Under the pieces are notes generated by a model. It was given only the letters and a program-made list of their open reading frames with translations, was not told the DNA's origin and searched no databases. Positions 48,526 through 56,932 of a stretch of DNA of 64,000 nucleotides are shown in pieces. The DNA is from Lysinibacillus sphaericus (GTDB lineage: Bacteria > Bacillota > Bacilli > Bacillales_A > Planococcaceae). Every line of letters begins with the position of its first letter. The first letter of the stretch is position 1. The translations under genes were made by a program, and so were the position numbers. The DNA lies in NCBI RefSeq assembly GCF_001629735.1, contig NZ_CP015224.1, forward strand, positions 2,046,001-2,110,000, read 5' to 3'.

Positions 48526-49341
48526 TTAATAGAATAATAATAATAATGTTCCTACAATAAAACAGTAGTACGTAAAATAGCTAAGTTTACCACTTTTCAT
48601 AATGCCCATAAACCAACGCATGGCAAAGTACGTCATAATAAGTGTAGCTAGAAAAGTGGCTGCATATGGAAGCGCTAACGCACCTTTATTAGGCTCACCT
48701 AAAAAATCAGTTATTCCTAATACAACCCCACCTAAGCTTACTGGAATATAAAGCATAAAGGAGAAACGTAATGCCGTATCCTGTCTCATACCTACTGCAA
48801 TAGCTGAAATAATCGTAGCACCTGATCGGCTAATACCTGGTGTGAGAGCGACTGCTTGCCCTAACCCAACAATAATGGCATCCTTCGTACTTAAATCTGC
48901 ATCTTTTTTCTTCCCACGCATATTACGAATCAACCATAATGCCGCACCCGTAACAAACAACATGAGTGCAATTGTCGTCATGCTCACATTGTCTCCAATA
49001 ACATCACTTAATAATACTCCTAAAACGCCCGCCGGAATTGAACCGATAATAATATACAAAGCAAAACGAAAATCAGCATTATAGCGCTTCTCACGTGTTT
49101 TCAAGTACAAGAAGAAATGGGAAATCAATCGCACTATATCCTCACGATAAATATAAACAATAGCAAGTAACGAAGCTGTATTGGTTAGAATGGCGAACGT
49201 AAACCCTTGTTCACCAAGCCCTAGTATTTCGCTGGCAATCATCACATGTCCACTTGACGATACGGGAATTGGTTCTGTAAACCCTTGGACAAGGCCAATA
49301 ATGATATGCTTCACAATTAACACAATATCGATATTTTCCAT
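48526..49341 (-). CDS. uppP: Undecaprenyl-diphosphate phosphatase (UppP/BacA)
   Basis: Recycles the lipid carrier of cell-wall synthesis and gives low-level bacitracin tolerance. The 271-residue protein has about eight membrane helices and both family signatures: QGFTEPIPVSSSGH (E/Q-rich first motif) and TPGISRSGATIISA (P-G-x-S-R-S-G motif). It lies between xseA and folD, a place not occupied in B. subtilis, so this is probably a lineage-specific insertion or an additional paralogue. Confidence 0.94.
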   Translation of the reverse strand: MENIDIVLIVKHIIIGLVQGFTEPIPVSSSGHVMIASEILGLGEQGFTFAILTNTASLLAIVYIYREDIVRLISHFFLYLKTREKRYNADFRFALYIIIGSIPAGVLGVLLSDVIGDNVSMTTIALMLFVTGAALWLIRNMRGKKKDADLSTKDAIIVGLGQAVALTPGISRSGATIISAIAVGMRQDTALRFSFMLYIPVSLGGVVLGITDFLGEPNKGALALPYAATFLATLIMTYFAMRWFMGIMKSGKLSYFTYYCFIVGTLLLLFY

Positions 49342-49425
49342 AAAAACCTCCTACTAAGTATGTATGTCCCAAACGTTACATTAGACGTCAAAATTAGCAT
49401 AAAAGTTCTGGCATCGATCCATAAA

Positions 49426-49460
49426 AGAAGTCATCTCAACACGATATTGAGATGACTTCT
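49426..49460 (-). terminator. Terminator of the nusB-folD operon
   Basis: A perfect 14-bp stem AGAAGTCATCTCAA/TTGAGATGACTTCT with a 7-nt loop. Twelve nt beyond the folD stop, ending in TTTTAT on the minus strand. Confidence 0.9.
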
Positions 49461-49472
49461 GGAAAAGGCTAT

Positions 49473-50327
49473 TTAATTAGCAAGCTTATTTTCAGCTGCT
49501 TGCACAGTGTTGAATAGTAACATGGTGATGGTCATCGGTCCAACACCGCCTGGAACAGGGGTGATATGAGACGCTATACCATCTACTTCAGCAAAGTTTA
49601 CGTCGCCGCATAATTTATTGTTGTCATCACGATTAATGCCAACATCAATTACAACAGCCCCTTCTTTCACATGCTCTTTTGTAATAAAGTTTGCACGTCC
49701 AACAGCAGCAATTAATATATCCGCTTGTTTTGTAAATGAAGGTAAATCTGGCGTTTTGGAATGTGTATACGTAACCGTAGCATCTTTTTGCAATAGTAGT
49801 TGTCCCATTGGCTTACCAACAATATGACTACGTCCTACGATTACAGCATGTTTTCCTGCAATTTCAATTCCTGAATACTCAAGAAGCTTCATTACGCCAA
49901 AAGGAGTACAAGGTAAAAATGTTTCTTGGCCAAGCATCATTTTCCCAACACTGACAGGTGAGAAGCCATCAACATCCTTCTCGACAGCAATTGTCGCGAT
50001 GACTGTATCCTCATCAATATGTTTTGGAAGTGGTAATTGTACTAAAATACCGTGAATATCTTCACGTTGATTTAATTGTTGAATTTGTGTTAATAATTCC
50101 TCTTGCTTCGTTTCTTCTGGTAATTTAATCAGTTCCGAATACATACCAATTGCTTCACAAGATTTTTGCTTATTTCTCACATATGTAGCTGAAGCTTGGT
50201 TGTCCCCAACTAACACAACCGCTAAACCAGGTGTTAACCCCTGTTCTTTTAAACGAATTACACGCTCTGCTACAGCATTACGAATTTCTTGACCAATCTC
50301 TTTACCATTAATAATTGCACTTGACAT
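49473..50327 (-). CDS. folD: Methylene-tetrahydrofolate dehydrogenase/cyclohydrolase
   Basis: Bifunctional folate one-carbon enzyme. 284 residues. The catalytic Tyr-Lys pair is in SATYVRNKQKSCE, followed by VQLPLPKHIDED and DVDGFSP; the NADP site shows VGRSHIVGKPMGQLL, and the C-terminal TPVPGGVGPMTITML is complete. Downstream of nusB by 31 nt, same operon. Confidence 0.97.
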   Translation of the reverse strand: MSSAIINGKEIGQEIRNAVAERVIRLKEQGLTPGLAVVLVGDNQASATYVRNKQKSCEAIGMYSELIKLPEETKQEELLTQIQQLNQREDIHGILVQLPLPKHIDEDTVIATIAVEKDVDGFSPVSVGKMMLGQETFLPCTPFGVMKLLEYSGIEIAGKHAVIVGRSHIVGKPMGQLLLQKDATVTYTHSKTPDLPSFTKQADILIAAVGRANFITKEHVKEGAVVIDVGINRDDNNKLCGDVNFAEVDGIASHITPVPGGVGPMTITMLLFNTVQAAENKLAN

Positions 50328-50358
50328 AAACCTTCGTTACTCCTTCCAATTCAACACA

Positions 50359-50742
50359 TTATTCTTGTTCTGTAAATTTAGAAAGTACACCATTGACGAA
50401 TTTAGATGAACTATCATCGCCAAATGTTTTACATAACTCGATTGCTTCGTTTAGTACTACTCTTTTTGGTGTTTCTGGCATGTATAACAGCTCGTATACA
50501 GCTAGGCGTAAAACAGTTCTTTCAATTTTGGGTAAACGGGCAAGTGACCACTTTTCAAGATGCTGTTCTAATGTAGCATCAATTTCCTCCAAATGTTCAG
50601 CTGTTCCAGTAACAATTTTTTCGTAGAAGACATTTGTCGGTTGGCCTTTAATATGACCCATTGCTTCTTCAACTGTTAAATCTGTATTGTCTAGCTGAAA
50701 CAAAACTTGCAACGCTTTTTCGCGTGCTTCATGTCGTTTCAT
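50359..50742 (-). CDS. nusB: Transcription antitermination factor NusB
   Basis: Binds boxA RNA with NusE during rRNA transcription. An all-helical protein of 127 residues with the family's ends: RHEAREKALQVLFQLD at the start and VLNEAIELCKTFGDD-SSKFVNGVLS at the end. Normal length. In B. subtilis yqhY lies immediately upstream; here a foreign cassette separates them. Confidence 0.96.
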   Translation of the reverse strand: MKRHEAREKALQVLFQLDNTDLTVEEAMGHIKGQPTNVFYEKIVTGTAEHLEEIDATLEQHLEKWSLARLPKIERTVLRLAVYELLYMPETPKRVVLNEAIELCKTFGDDSSSKFVNGVLSKFTEQE

Positions 50743-50953
50743 GTAAAGCTCTCCTTCTTAAGTGGCATTAAGGTTTATAATAGCATAAAATCGCCCGAGA
50801 AACACGATTTCAAGCAAGTTTTCAATAATCTGAAACCTTTTTCAAGAAACTTTTTGCGCATCTAACAATTCATGTTAAGCATTCCAAAATGATTGTTTAA
50901 ATCACAAAATGTTATAATAAAGAAAATTGAAAGAATCTTCAGAGGTGTTCACA

Positions 50954-51118
50954 ATGCAATATGAAGCTATTTGCACAAGCTGTAAAAAACCATTCAAGCT
51001 CCGAGAGGGTGAAGCACAATATAAACAAATGAAAGAACGTAAAGCTCACCTATTTTATTGCGAAGAGTGCAAGCATAAAATTCGCTTTGATGCCATCCGA
51101 AACTTCTTTAGCTACTAG
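50954..51118 (+). CDS. Small zinc-ribbon protein (YlaI/DUF2197-like)
   Basis: A protein of 54 residues with two CxxC knuckles (CTSC near residue 7 and CEEC near residue 38) that predict a single zinc ribbon. It resembles the small YlaI family of unknown role. AGAGGTG precedes the ATG at 50954. It ends 15 nt before the MerR-type regulator, so the two may be cotranscribed. Confidence 0.75.
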   Translation: MQYEAICTSCKKPFKLREGEAQYKQMKERKAHLFYCEECKHKIRFDAIRNFFSY

Positions 51119-51133
51119 TGGAGGCAAGTAAGT

Positions 51134-51970
51134 ATGAAGGAACATTATTATACAATCGGTGAGGTTGCCAAACTGTCGAATCTATCTATTCAAACTTTAC
51201 GCTATTATGATCAGATTGATTTATTTAAGCCTGCATACACTGATACTTATACCAATTATCGCTATTATAAAGATAGTCAAGTTTTTTATTTAGACATCAT
51301 TAAATCACTTAAATATATCGGTATTTCACTAGAAGATATAAAAAAGGCGCTCAAATTAACGTCTGAAGAACTGCTTGACTTTTTAGCACAGCAAGAGCTA
51401 AGAATTGATGATAAAATTTCACGATTGAATGAAGTAAAAAACACATTATTAAAAACCAAAAAGCAATTACAGGAACAAATTGATATCCCCTTCTTTGGTG
51501 AGGTATATATACAGGTAGAGGAAGCGATGCCTATTCTACAAGTGACAACTAACAAATTAACACCAACTTCTAGTACCAATACATATTACGCAACCCTTAC
51601 AAAAATTATTGAGAAAGAAGGCAGTGTATTAAATAGTCGCTATGGTTGTATATATCCACTCGCTCCCTATGAAGATGTGAATGCAATTATTTATGATGCT
51701 ATTTTCACCCCGCTATTAACAGAGCGTATTTTTTCGAAGCTATCGTCAAACATTGAACAAACAATTATACCTGCAGGTACATTTGTATGTATCGCATTTA
51801 TCTACCATCCGGATACCTATTTTTCTTTTTATGAAAAATTAAGAAATTATGTGATGGCTCAGTCAGAGGCTTTTGAATCCCAAGTTTATGAGCTCTATAT
51901 GCCCGCTACTCTTACTATAGAGCATGAAAAGAAATTCATTGTTGAATTAAAGGTTCGCAAAAAACAATAA
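51134..51970 (+). CDS. MerR-family regulator with effector-binding domain (BmrR/BltR-like)
   Basis: A protein of 278 residues. N-terminal winged helix (YTIGEVAKLSNLSIQTLRYY), dimerisation coiled coil (residues ~80-115), then a GyrI-like drug-binding domain to the C-terminus. BmrR-type proteins bind cationic lipophilic drugs and switch on an adjacent efflux pump by untwisting a promoter with a long spacer. Exactly such a promoter precedes the downstream MFS gene. A GGAGG ribosome binding site is present. Confidence 0.93.
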   Translation: MKEHYYTIGEVAKLSNLSIQTLRYYDQIDLFKPAYTDTYTNYRYYKDSQVFYLDIIKSLKYIGISLEDIKKALKLTSEELLDFLAQQELRIDDKISRLNEVKNTLLKTKKQLQEQIDIPFFGEVYIQVEEAMPILQVTTNKLTPTSSTNTYYATLTKIIEKEGSVLNSRYGCIYPLAPYEDVNAIIYDAIFTPLLTERIFSKLSSNIEQTIIPAGTFVCIAFIYHPDTYFSFYEKLRNYVMAQSEAFESQVYELYMPATLTIEHEKKFIVELKVRKKQ

Positions 51971-52049
51971 GATATCATCTTCCTTTATGTATAACTCTCT
52001 ACATTAATTTCCAAACTGATAAAAAACATTAAAATTGAAAACAAATCTT

Positions 52050-52080
52050 TTGACCCTATAGTTACTATAGGGTTTATCGT
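52050..52080 (+). promoter_or_regulatory. MerR-type promoter/operator of the efflux gene (19-bp spacer)
   Basis: -35 TTGACC (52050-52055) and -10 TATCGT (52075-52080) are separated by 19 bp. The spacer is almost filled by a perfect dyad, ACCCTATAGT/ACTATAGGGT centred on 52063. This is the architecture of MerR-activated promoters. It lies between the regulator and the MFS gene. Confidence 0.85.
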
Positions 52081-52146
52081 ATTACATGGAAATATTCTAG
52101 TAGAATGTCAATTTCATGTATCGTGAACGAATAAAAGGAGAACTTT

Positions 52147-53316
52147 ATGAGCAAGAAACAAAATATAACATTAGCAATTTTACTATCGAATCTATTCATT
52201 GCCTTTTTAGGTATTGGTTTAGTCATTCCTGTTTTACCAACCATCATGAATGAGCTTCATATTTCGGGCTCCGTCGTTGGGTATATGGTTGCAGCCTTTG
52301 CCATTACGCAACTGATTGTGTCACCTATTGCAGGTAAGCTAGTCGATAATATTGGCCGCAAAGTCATGATTGTTGCAGGGCTTTTTATTTTTGGACTTTC
52401 AGAGTTTTTATTTGGATTAGGACGTTCCATTGAAATACTCTTTATCTCTCGAATGCTAGGTGGAGTCAGTGCGGCCTTCATTATGCCTGCCGTCACTGCT
52501 TATATTGCCGATATTACTACACTATCTCAACGCCCAAAAGCTCTTGGCTATATGAGTGCAGCAATTAGTACAGGCTTTATAATCGGTCCTGGAATTGGAG
52601 GATTTTTAGCCGAATATGGTACGCGGGTACCATTCTATGCGGCAGGTGTCCTTGGCCTTGTAGCAGCCATCTTTTCCTTCATATTATTAAAGGAACCAAC
52701 ACGAGCTGGAGATAAGGAAGATACACCAACATCCATGTTAGGTAGTGCAAAGCGAGTATTTAGCCCGCTTTATTTCATTCCATTTATTCTTATTTTCGTC
52801 CTATCATTTGGCTTAGCAGCGTTCGAATCATTATTTAGTTTATTCGTCGATCATAAATTCGCCTTTACGCCTTCGGATATCGCCATTATCATTACAGGCA
52901 GTGGGATTGTAGGTGCATTGGCACAATTATTACTATTTGATTGGCTGACAAAGAAAATGGGAGAAATTAATGTCATTCGTTACTCGCTAATCCTCTCAGC
53001 CGTTTTAACATTTGGTATGACCATCGTCAATCATTATTTTGCCATCTTATTTGTCACATTCTTTATTTTTGTCGGTTTCGATTTAATTCGTCCAGCTGTC
53101 ACTTCATATTTATCTAAAATTGCTGGTAATGAGCAAGGGTTTGTTGGTGGCATGAACTCTATGTTTACAAGCCTAGGTAATATTTTCGGTCCTATTTTAG
53201 GCGGGATACTGTTTGATATTAATTTGAACTATCCCTATTACTTTGCGACAATTGTTTTAGTGCTAGGTGTCATCCTTGCGTTATTCTGGAGAAAGCCAAA
53301 GCATATTGAATTATAA
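52147..53316 (+). CDS. MFS multidrug efflux transporter (Bmr/Blt/NorA-like)
   Basis: A 12-helix major facilitator of 389 residues. Motif A is present as GKLVDNIGRKVMIVAG and motif C of drug-proton antiporters as GFIIGPGIGGFLAE; the first helix carries the family GIGLVIPVLPTIM. Together with the MerR regulator it forms a drug-sensing efflux cassette. It has a strong AAAGGAG ribosome binding site and ends in a bidirectional terminator shared with yqhY. Substrates are unknown; lipophilic cations and fluoroquinolones are the family expectation. Confidence 0.93.
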   Translation: MSKKQNITLAILLSNLFIAFLGIGLVIPVLPTIMNELHISGSVVGYMVAAFAITQLIVSPIAGKLVDNIGRKVMIVAGLFIFGLSEFLFGLGRSIEILFISRMLGGVSAAFIMPAVTAYIADITTLSQRPKALGYMSAAISTGFIIGPGIGGFLAEYGTRVPFYAAGVLGLVAAIFSFILLKEPTRAGDKEDTPTSMLGSAKRVFSPLYFIPFILIFVLSFGLAAFESLFSLFVDHKFAFTPSDIAIIITGSGIVGALAQLLLFDWLTKKMGEINVIRYSLILSAVLTFGMTIVNHYFAILFVTFFIFVGFDLIRPAVTSYLSKIAGNEQGFVGGMNSMFTSLGNIFGPILGGILFDINLNYPYYFATIVLVLGVILALFWRKPKHIEL

Positions 53317-53359
53317 ACTTACAGCGATACAATATTATGAATGAATTTCCAAATAACAA

Positions 53360-53400
53360 AGGATTGCCCAAAGATGAATGAATCATCTTTGGGCAATCCT
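53360..53400. terminator. Bidirectional terminator
   Basis: A perfect 18-bp stem (AGGATTGCCCAAAGATGA and its complement) with a 5-nt loop between the convergent MFS gene and yqhY. Confidence 0.9.
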
Positions 53401-53407
53401 ATTCGTT

Positions 53408-53818
53408 TTATTCATGTGCCACAGTTTCTTCTTTTTCGAAGTGAATCCCTGTAATATGCACATTTACTTCTGCTGTTTCCAGTGCTGTCATATTAAAAAT
53501 AGCTTGGCGTATCTGTGTTTGTACTTCCTTCGCTACCTTAGGAATGGCATATCCATATTTCACAGAGCAAAATACATCAATAGCGATTTCACCCGTTTCT
53601 GTTACACCTGATTTAATGCCTTTATTGTGTACTTTTTTACCGAAACGTTCCACGACACCTGTCGCAATATTACCACGTGTTGCAGCAATGCCTTCGATCT
53701 CATTTACAGCGATTCCAGCCACAACTTCGATAACCTCTGCCGCTACTTCAATTTTTCCAAGCTCTTCTTTTCCAGAAGGTGTTGGTTGTACGAAAGATTG
53801 TCCTACTTTCTCTGCCAT
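53408..53818 (-). CDS. yqhY: Asp23/Gls24 family protein YqhY
   Basis: A cytosolic protein of 136 residues with the Asp23 pattern: GKIEVAAEVIEVVAGIAVNE, GVVERFG and a C-terminal VNVHITGIHF. In B. subtilis yqhY sits between accC and nusB and is linked to control of acetyl-CoA carboxylase. The ATG at 53818 has AAAGGATG upstream and aligns with the family; the frame to 53854 is rejected. Here the accC partner to its right is only a remnant. Confidence 0.9.
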   Translation of the reverse strand: MAEKVGQSFVQPTPSGKEELGKIEVAAEVIEVVAGIAVNEIEGIAATRGNIATGVVERFGKKVHNKGIKSGVTETGEIAIDVFCSVKYGYAIPKVAKEVQTQIRQAIFNMTALETAEVNVHITGIHFEKEETVAHE

Positions 53819-53945
53819 ACAAATATCATCCTTTCCCTTACACATCACAAACAAATGCTGTACTTACATTTATTATACTATAAAAAGGAAGGTTTGGCTG
53901 TCGAAAGCCGTTTTAATTTATAAAGAAGCTTGATGAAATGATTAT

Positions 53946-54272
53946 TTATTGTTCCTCAACCTCTATTAAATAAATTCCGCTATCAAAGCCTCCACGCTCC
54001 GTTTTCTTATGTTTACGAAAGGACTCAAGCTCTTCATAGCTTACACCTAGCACACTAATTGCTGTATGTACTAGCTCTAAAATATCTACTAATTCCTCAA
54101 TCGCTTCTTGTTCAGTAGTAGCTTCACGAAACTCCCTAGCTTCCTCGAGCATTTTTGCTTTCACTTCCGTTAAAAACTCAATTGGTTCTAGTGTACGTGC
54201 ACGATAAGTTAAGCCTTTTGAATCTATGATTTCTAACATATTATCTCTCACGAGTTTATTGTATACTGGCAT
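53946..54272 (-). CDS. MazG-like nucleotide pyrophosphohydrolase
   Basis: A helical protein of 108 residues with the divalent-metal motif of the all-alpha NTP pyrophosphatases: MLEEAREFREA followed by EAIEELVDILELVHTA. It resembles the small phosphoribosyl-ATP pyrophosphohydrolase-like proteins that probably remove non-standard nucleotides. The start at 54272 (PVYNKLVRDNM) has an AAAGGG site. Single gene, same strand as yqhY, at the edge of the accessory region. Confidence 0.85.
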   Translation of the reverse strand: MPVYNKLVRDNMLEIIDSKGLTYRARTLEPIEFLTEVKAKMLEEAREFREATTEQEAIEELVDILELVHTAISVLGVSYEELESFRKHKKTERGGFDSGIYLIEVEEQ

Positions 54273-54460
54273 CCCTATTTCCCTTTTCAACTGTTGTACT
54301 TAAATATTTTGTAGTCCCTTTTCTCATTTACTTTAACCGCTCTGTACGTCATGATAGAAATATCTCAAGTCAAAAAACGCTGCTAGTCAACATTTTAAAG
54401 GAAAAAGGAATGCTCCGCTCTTTGTTATCTTCAAAGCTTCTGATTTCTCAAAGGTTATTG

Positions 54461-55039
54461 CTAAACCTTTAAATGATAATTCCTCTCCCAAAATAAAATA
54501 CCACTGTCATCTGCAATTACAAAATAATTACCACTAAATGAAAATCCAAAACAATACAAAAAACCTCTATAAATGCGAACACAATTTTTATTGTGTCCTT
54601 CAATAAGACAATTCTCAAACGCAGGTTGATAAATAACATCCTCACATGGATAAAGAGGAGATACTTTTTGTAAACAATCCCCGAAACTATTACTGATTGG
54701 CAGTATGCTACCACCATATTTACCTGCTAATTTAATTGATTTATCTTTTAAAACATCAAAACCTTCACAAATTAATAAGGTTTCATCTAATTCAAAGTTA
54801 TCTGTATAATCGCGAGTAATTTTCTCTGCTTTTGCTAGGTCAATAATTCCTCTACCATTACTAGATACGACAAGTAATAAATCGGATGATTCATCAAACC
54901 CGAAATATTCAAGACCACCAATACTAAAATTACCCTTAAATGTCCAACCATCTGGACTTTCAGCATATGGTATTTGTTCTAATTTGTTATAAATATTTTT
55001 TCTATGTTTCTCGAATGCCTCGCTTTTAAAATAATCCAT
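54461..55039 (-). CDS. Hypothetical protein, possibly immunity-like
   Basis: A protein of 192 residues with no signal peptide or membrane segment. The N-terminal half is helical then beta-rich (GGLEYFGFDESSDLLLVVSS), and the C-terminal half repeats beta strands ending GNYFVIADDSGILFWER. The overall pattern recalls SUKH/SMI1-type or other small immunity proteins, but I cannot place it in a family. ATG at 55039 has a TGGAGG site 7 nt upstream. AT-rich and without a partner toxin in view. Confidence 0.65.
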   Translation of the reverse strand: MDYFKSEAFEKHRKNIYNKLEQIPYAESPDGWTFKGNFSIGGLEYFGFDESSDLLLVVSSNGRGIIDLAKAEKITRDYTDNFELDETLLICEGFDVLKDKSIKLAGKYGGSILPISNSFGDCLQKVSPLYPCEDVIYQPAFENCLIEGHNKNCVRIYRGFLYCFGFSFSGNYFVIADDSGILFWERNYHLKV

Positions 55040-55265
55040 AATAACCTCCATAATTAAACAACTATTAAATATCATTTAGTTGAATAGTAACAAGTTTTAG
55101 GTAATACATCTATTATTTTTAAAATTAAACATCAATTTGCAATAATAGTGTTATTAGGTAGTTCATTAATTTCATATTTTAGATTATATATTTCTGATTT
55201 ATAGAATCAGTATTATTTAAATCGGAGATACTAACTAATACGCTGCTTATTTTATGCACAAAAAA

Positions 55266-55300
55266 GACCCCCTAACGAATCGGTTTCGTTAAAGGGTCTA
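55266..55300 (-). terminator. Terminator belonging to the accC remnant
   Basis: Stem AGACCC...AACGAA / TTCGTT...GGGTCT with T6 on the minus strand, 116 nt beyond the accC-like stop codon. It is plausibly the original terminator of accBC. Confidence 0.8.
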
Positions 55301-55415
55301 AAAATCGGATACTCCGTTTTGTTTTATTCCTAATTCTATTCCGTTGACAAATATCGCTCAACTTTTCCGCAAGCTTCCCGACTATTAGCCGAGACGGTTA
55401 AACCATTGATACGGC

Positions 55416-55535
55416 TTACCTCACTTTTTCTGCAACACCCAATACATCATTCTCTTCAAGGAACTTCGTATTGAATTGTGCTGATTTGAACACGTCGTTG
55501 TTCATGAGTGCTTGGTGGAATGGAATGGTTGTTCC
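55416..55535 (-). pseudogene. accC: 3'-terminal fragment of accC (biotin carboxylase)
   Basis: The minus strand encodes 39 residues and a TAA stop that match the C-terminus of acetyl-CoA carboxylase biotin carboxylase: GTTIPFHQALM, then FNTKFLEEN. AccC proteins read TTIPFH...FNTKFLE at the same distance from their end. Homology stops abruptly at about 55535; the frame continues upstream but no longer resembles AccC. Since accC adjoins yqhY in Bacillus, this fragment is in the expected place. It is best read as the displaced 3' end left by an element inserted into accC, that is, an attachment-site boundary. A plain deletion is the alternative. Confidence 0.75.
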
Positions 55536-56137
55536 ATAAGGCTTCATGAACATCTTCCAAAGCTCAGAAACCCTTACAGAGCAAGAATTATACGAATATT
55601 TAAGAATAGAATGATTTCAGAACGCAATACTATCACCTTCTATTGATAGAGTAACATTTTGAAAAGTTGAATACTAGCCTCGTTTCGTTAGCAACCTCAA
55701 TTCGTGTAGGTGTCAGAGGTAACATATTAATAGAAAGATACCCTCTCTCAATATCGGAAACCACGCCCCTACCATCTTGTTCACAACAAGTTCAGGAAGC
55801 GTTCACAGTTCCACTACAGAATGAATCAACTTCACTCGCAGCACTTCTCACAAACGTTCCTACAGCTCCAAAGATGGATGGTTTGTGCGGCTTACATGAC
55901 CTACAACTTAATACTGTCATTTATTCTTGTACCAATACTAATCTCAAATTAAAAAACGAGATAAATGCTTAGTTTATCTCACTTCTTTGCTACTCTTATT
56001 CTATTGTACTTAACACTTGAGCTTGGTCTGTACGCTCATTGGAACTCAGTTGACTCATCTCATAGGAACGCTCACAAGCCATTCTGTGACTTAAGCCACC
56101 GCCCATTGTTCACAGAGTAGATTGTATATCGATTTTT
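55536..56137. other. Decayed or non-coding stretch at the island's left end
   Basis: No intact gene is supported over 600 nt. On the minus strand a 36-codon frame (56106-55996, MGGGLSHRMACERSYEMSQ...) without a clear ribosome binding site is followed after 15 nt by a terminator hairpin (55958-55980, GAGATAAA/TTTATCTC plus T6). A later short frame, interrupted by TGA, encodes DGRGVVSDIE...LPLTPTR, which resembles the frame at 61528-61713. Probably remains of mobile-element genes. Confidence 0.5.
55750..55773 (-). repeat. 24-bp direct repeat, left copy
   Basis: The minus-strand sequence GGTAGGGGCGTGGTTTCCGATATT differs by two bases from the copy at 61588-61611. The unusually GC-rich core stands out in AT-rich surroundings. 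Confidence 0.6.
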
Positions 56138-56308
56138 TTATTTAGATTTCCTTTTTTTCTTTGTAGTAAAATTTTCATTATTTAATGCCAAGCTTAAATT
56201 ATCAACCATTTTTTTTCTTTCTTTTTCTTGAATTTTAGAGTTTACAGTTAGTTCGATTAAAATATCCTTTGAGTCTTTTGAACTTAGATTTTTTCTACCT
56301 AGGTTCAT
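56138..56308 (-). CDS. Small basic protein downstream of the GNAT gene
   Basis: A protein of 56 residues rich in Lys and Ser, ending in KKKRKSK. Start ATG at 56308 with GGAGGAAA 7 nt upstream. No family recognised. It follows the acetyltransferase gene by 56 nt on the same strand and could be the third member of a small stress or toxin-antitoxin operon. Confidence 0.6.
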   Translation of the reverse strand: MNLGRKNLSSKDSKDILIELTVNSKIQEKERKKMVDNLSLALNNENFTTKKKRKSK

Positions 56309-56364
56309 AATATTTCCTCCCTCCAATATTTAACTATCTGTACCCTAACCAAGGATGAAACAAA

Positions 56365-56928
56365 CTATTCTTCTAATTCATCTAATAAAGAAAGATAAGG
56401 TAATAAATCTAACCTCATTAACATCAAGTTTTCACCTTCACTACTCTCTCGCATTTCTTTAAATCCATGTTTTTTATAAAAATCAATAATACCTTGATTT
56501 CTAATAGACCAAAGGAATATATATCTACATCCAATTTCATTGGACATTTTTAGCGCTTTAGCTATTATAGAACCCAAAATACTTTTACCATAGCCTCTTT
56601 CTTGTTGATTATTATTAACTGCCAAGTAAAGTATTTCAATTGCAGGAATCTCATTGGGCAAATTAGTCTGTATACTTAACTCCGCCGCTAAATCTATAAT
56701 TTCTTTTTCACCTATTATTAAAGCATTGAACCTCGTAGTAATGAAGGCTATTTCACAATCTTCTTCATCATCCATTATCACAGTGGTATTATTAAAATTT
56801 GCATTATGAAACACTAATGAATTTTGAAAGTCTCTGATATAAGAATTTAAACCTTCATCTCCACAATCAAAACCGCTAAAGTTATGACTCAAAATTCTTT
56901 CGTCATTTAAAGCATAAGCATTTATCAT
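56365..56928 (-). CDS. GNAT acetyltransferase, possible toxin
   Basis: A protein of 187 residues with the GNAT acetyl-CoA motif NNNQQERGYGKSILGSIIAK (RGxGK) and a C-terminal IDFYKKHGFKEM strand typical of the fold. The N-terminus (FSGFDCGDEGLNSYIRDFQN) resembles AtaT/TacT-type toxins, which have F.CG...L..YL at this point and acetylate aminoacyl-tRNA. It is preceded after 4 nt by a 69-codon acidic protein, an arrangement seen in GNAT toxin-antitoxin pairs. An ordinary acetyltransferase remains possible. Confidence 0.75.
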   Translation of the reverse strand: MINAYALNDERILSHNFSGFDCGDEGLNSYIRDFQNSLVFHNANFNNTTVIMDDEEDCEIAFITTRFNALIIGEKEIIDLAAELSIQTNLPNEIPAIEILYLAVNNNQQERGYGKSILGSIIAKALKMSNEIGCRYIFLWSIRNQGIIDFYKKHGFKEMRESSEGENLMLMRLDLLPYLSLLDELEE

Positions 56929-56932
56929 TTTT

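Noticed and set aside
55667-55972. A 101-codon plus-strand open frame
   Set aside because: It starts at TTG without a ribosome binding site, has low-complexity Ser/Thr/Leu composition, and lies antisense to stretches that resemble the other repeat copy. It is more likely chance.
55536-56130. A degraded group II intron or intact insertion sequence in the island's left end
   Set aside because: Several short hairpins are present, but I could not find a domain V-like sequence, intron boundary motifs, a reverse transcriptase or transposase frame, or terminal inverted repeats.
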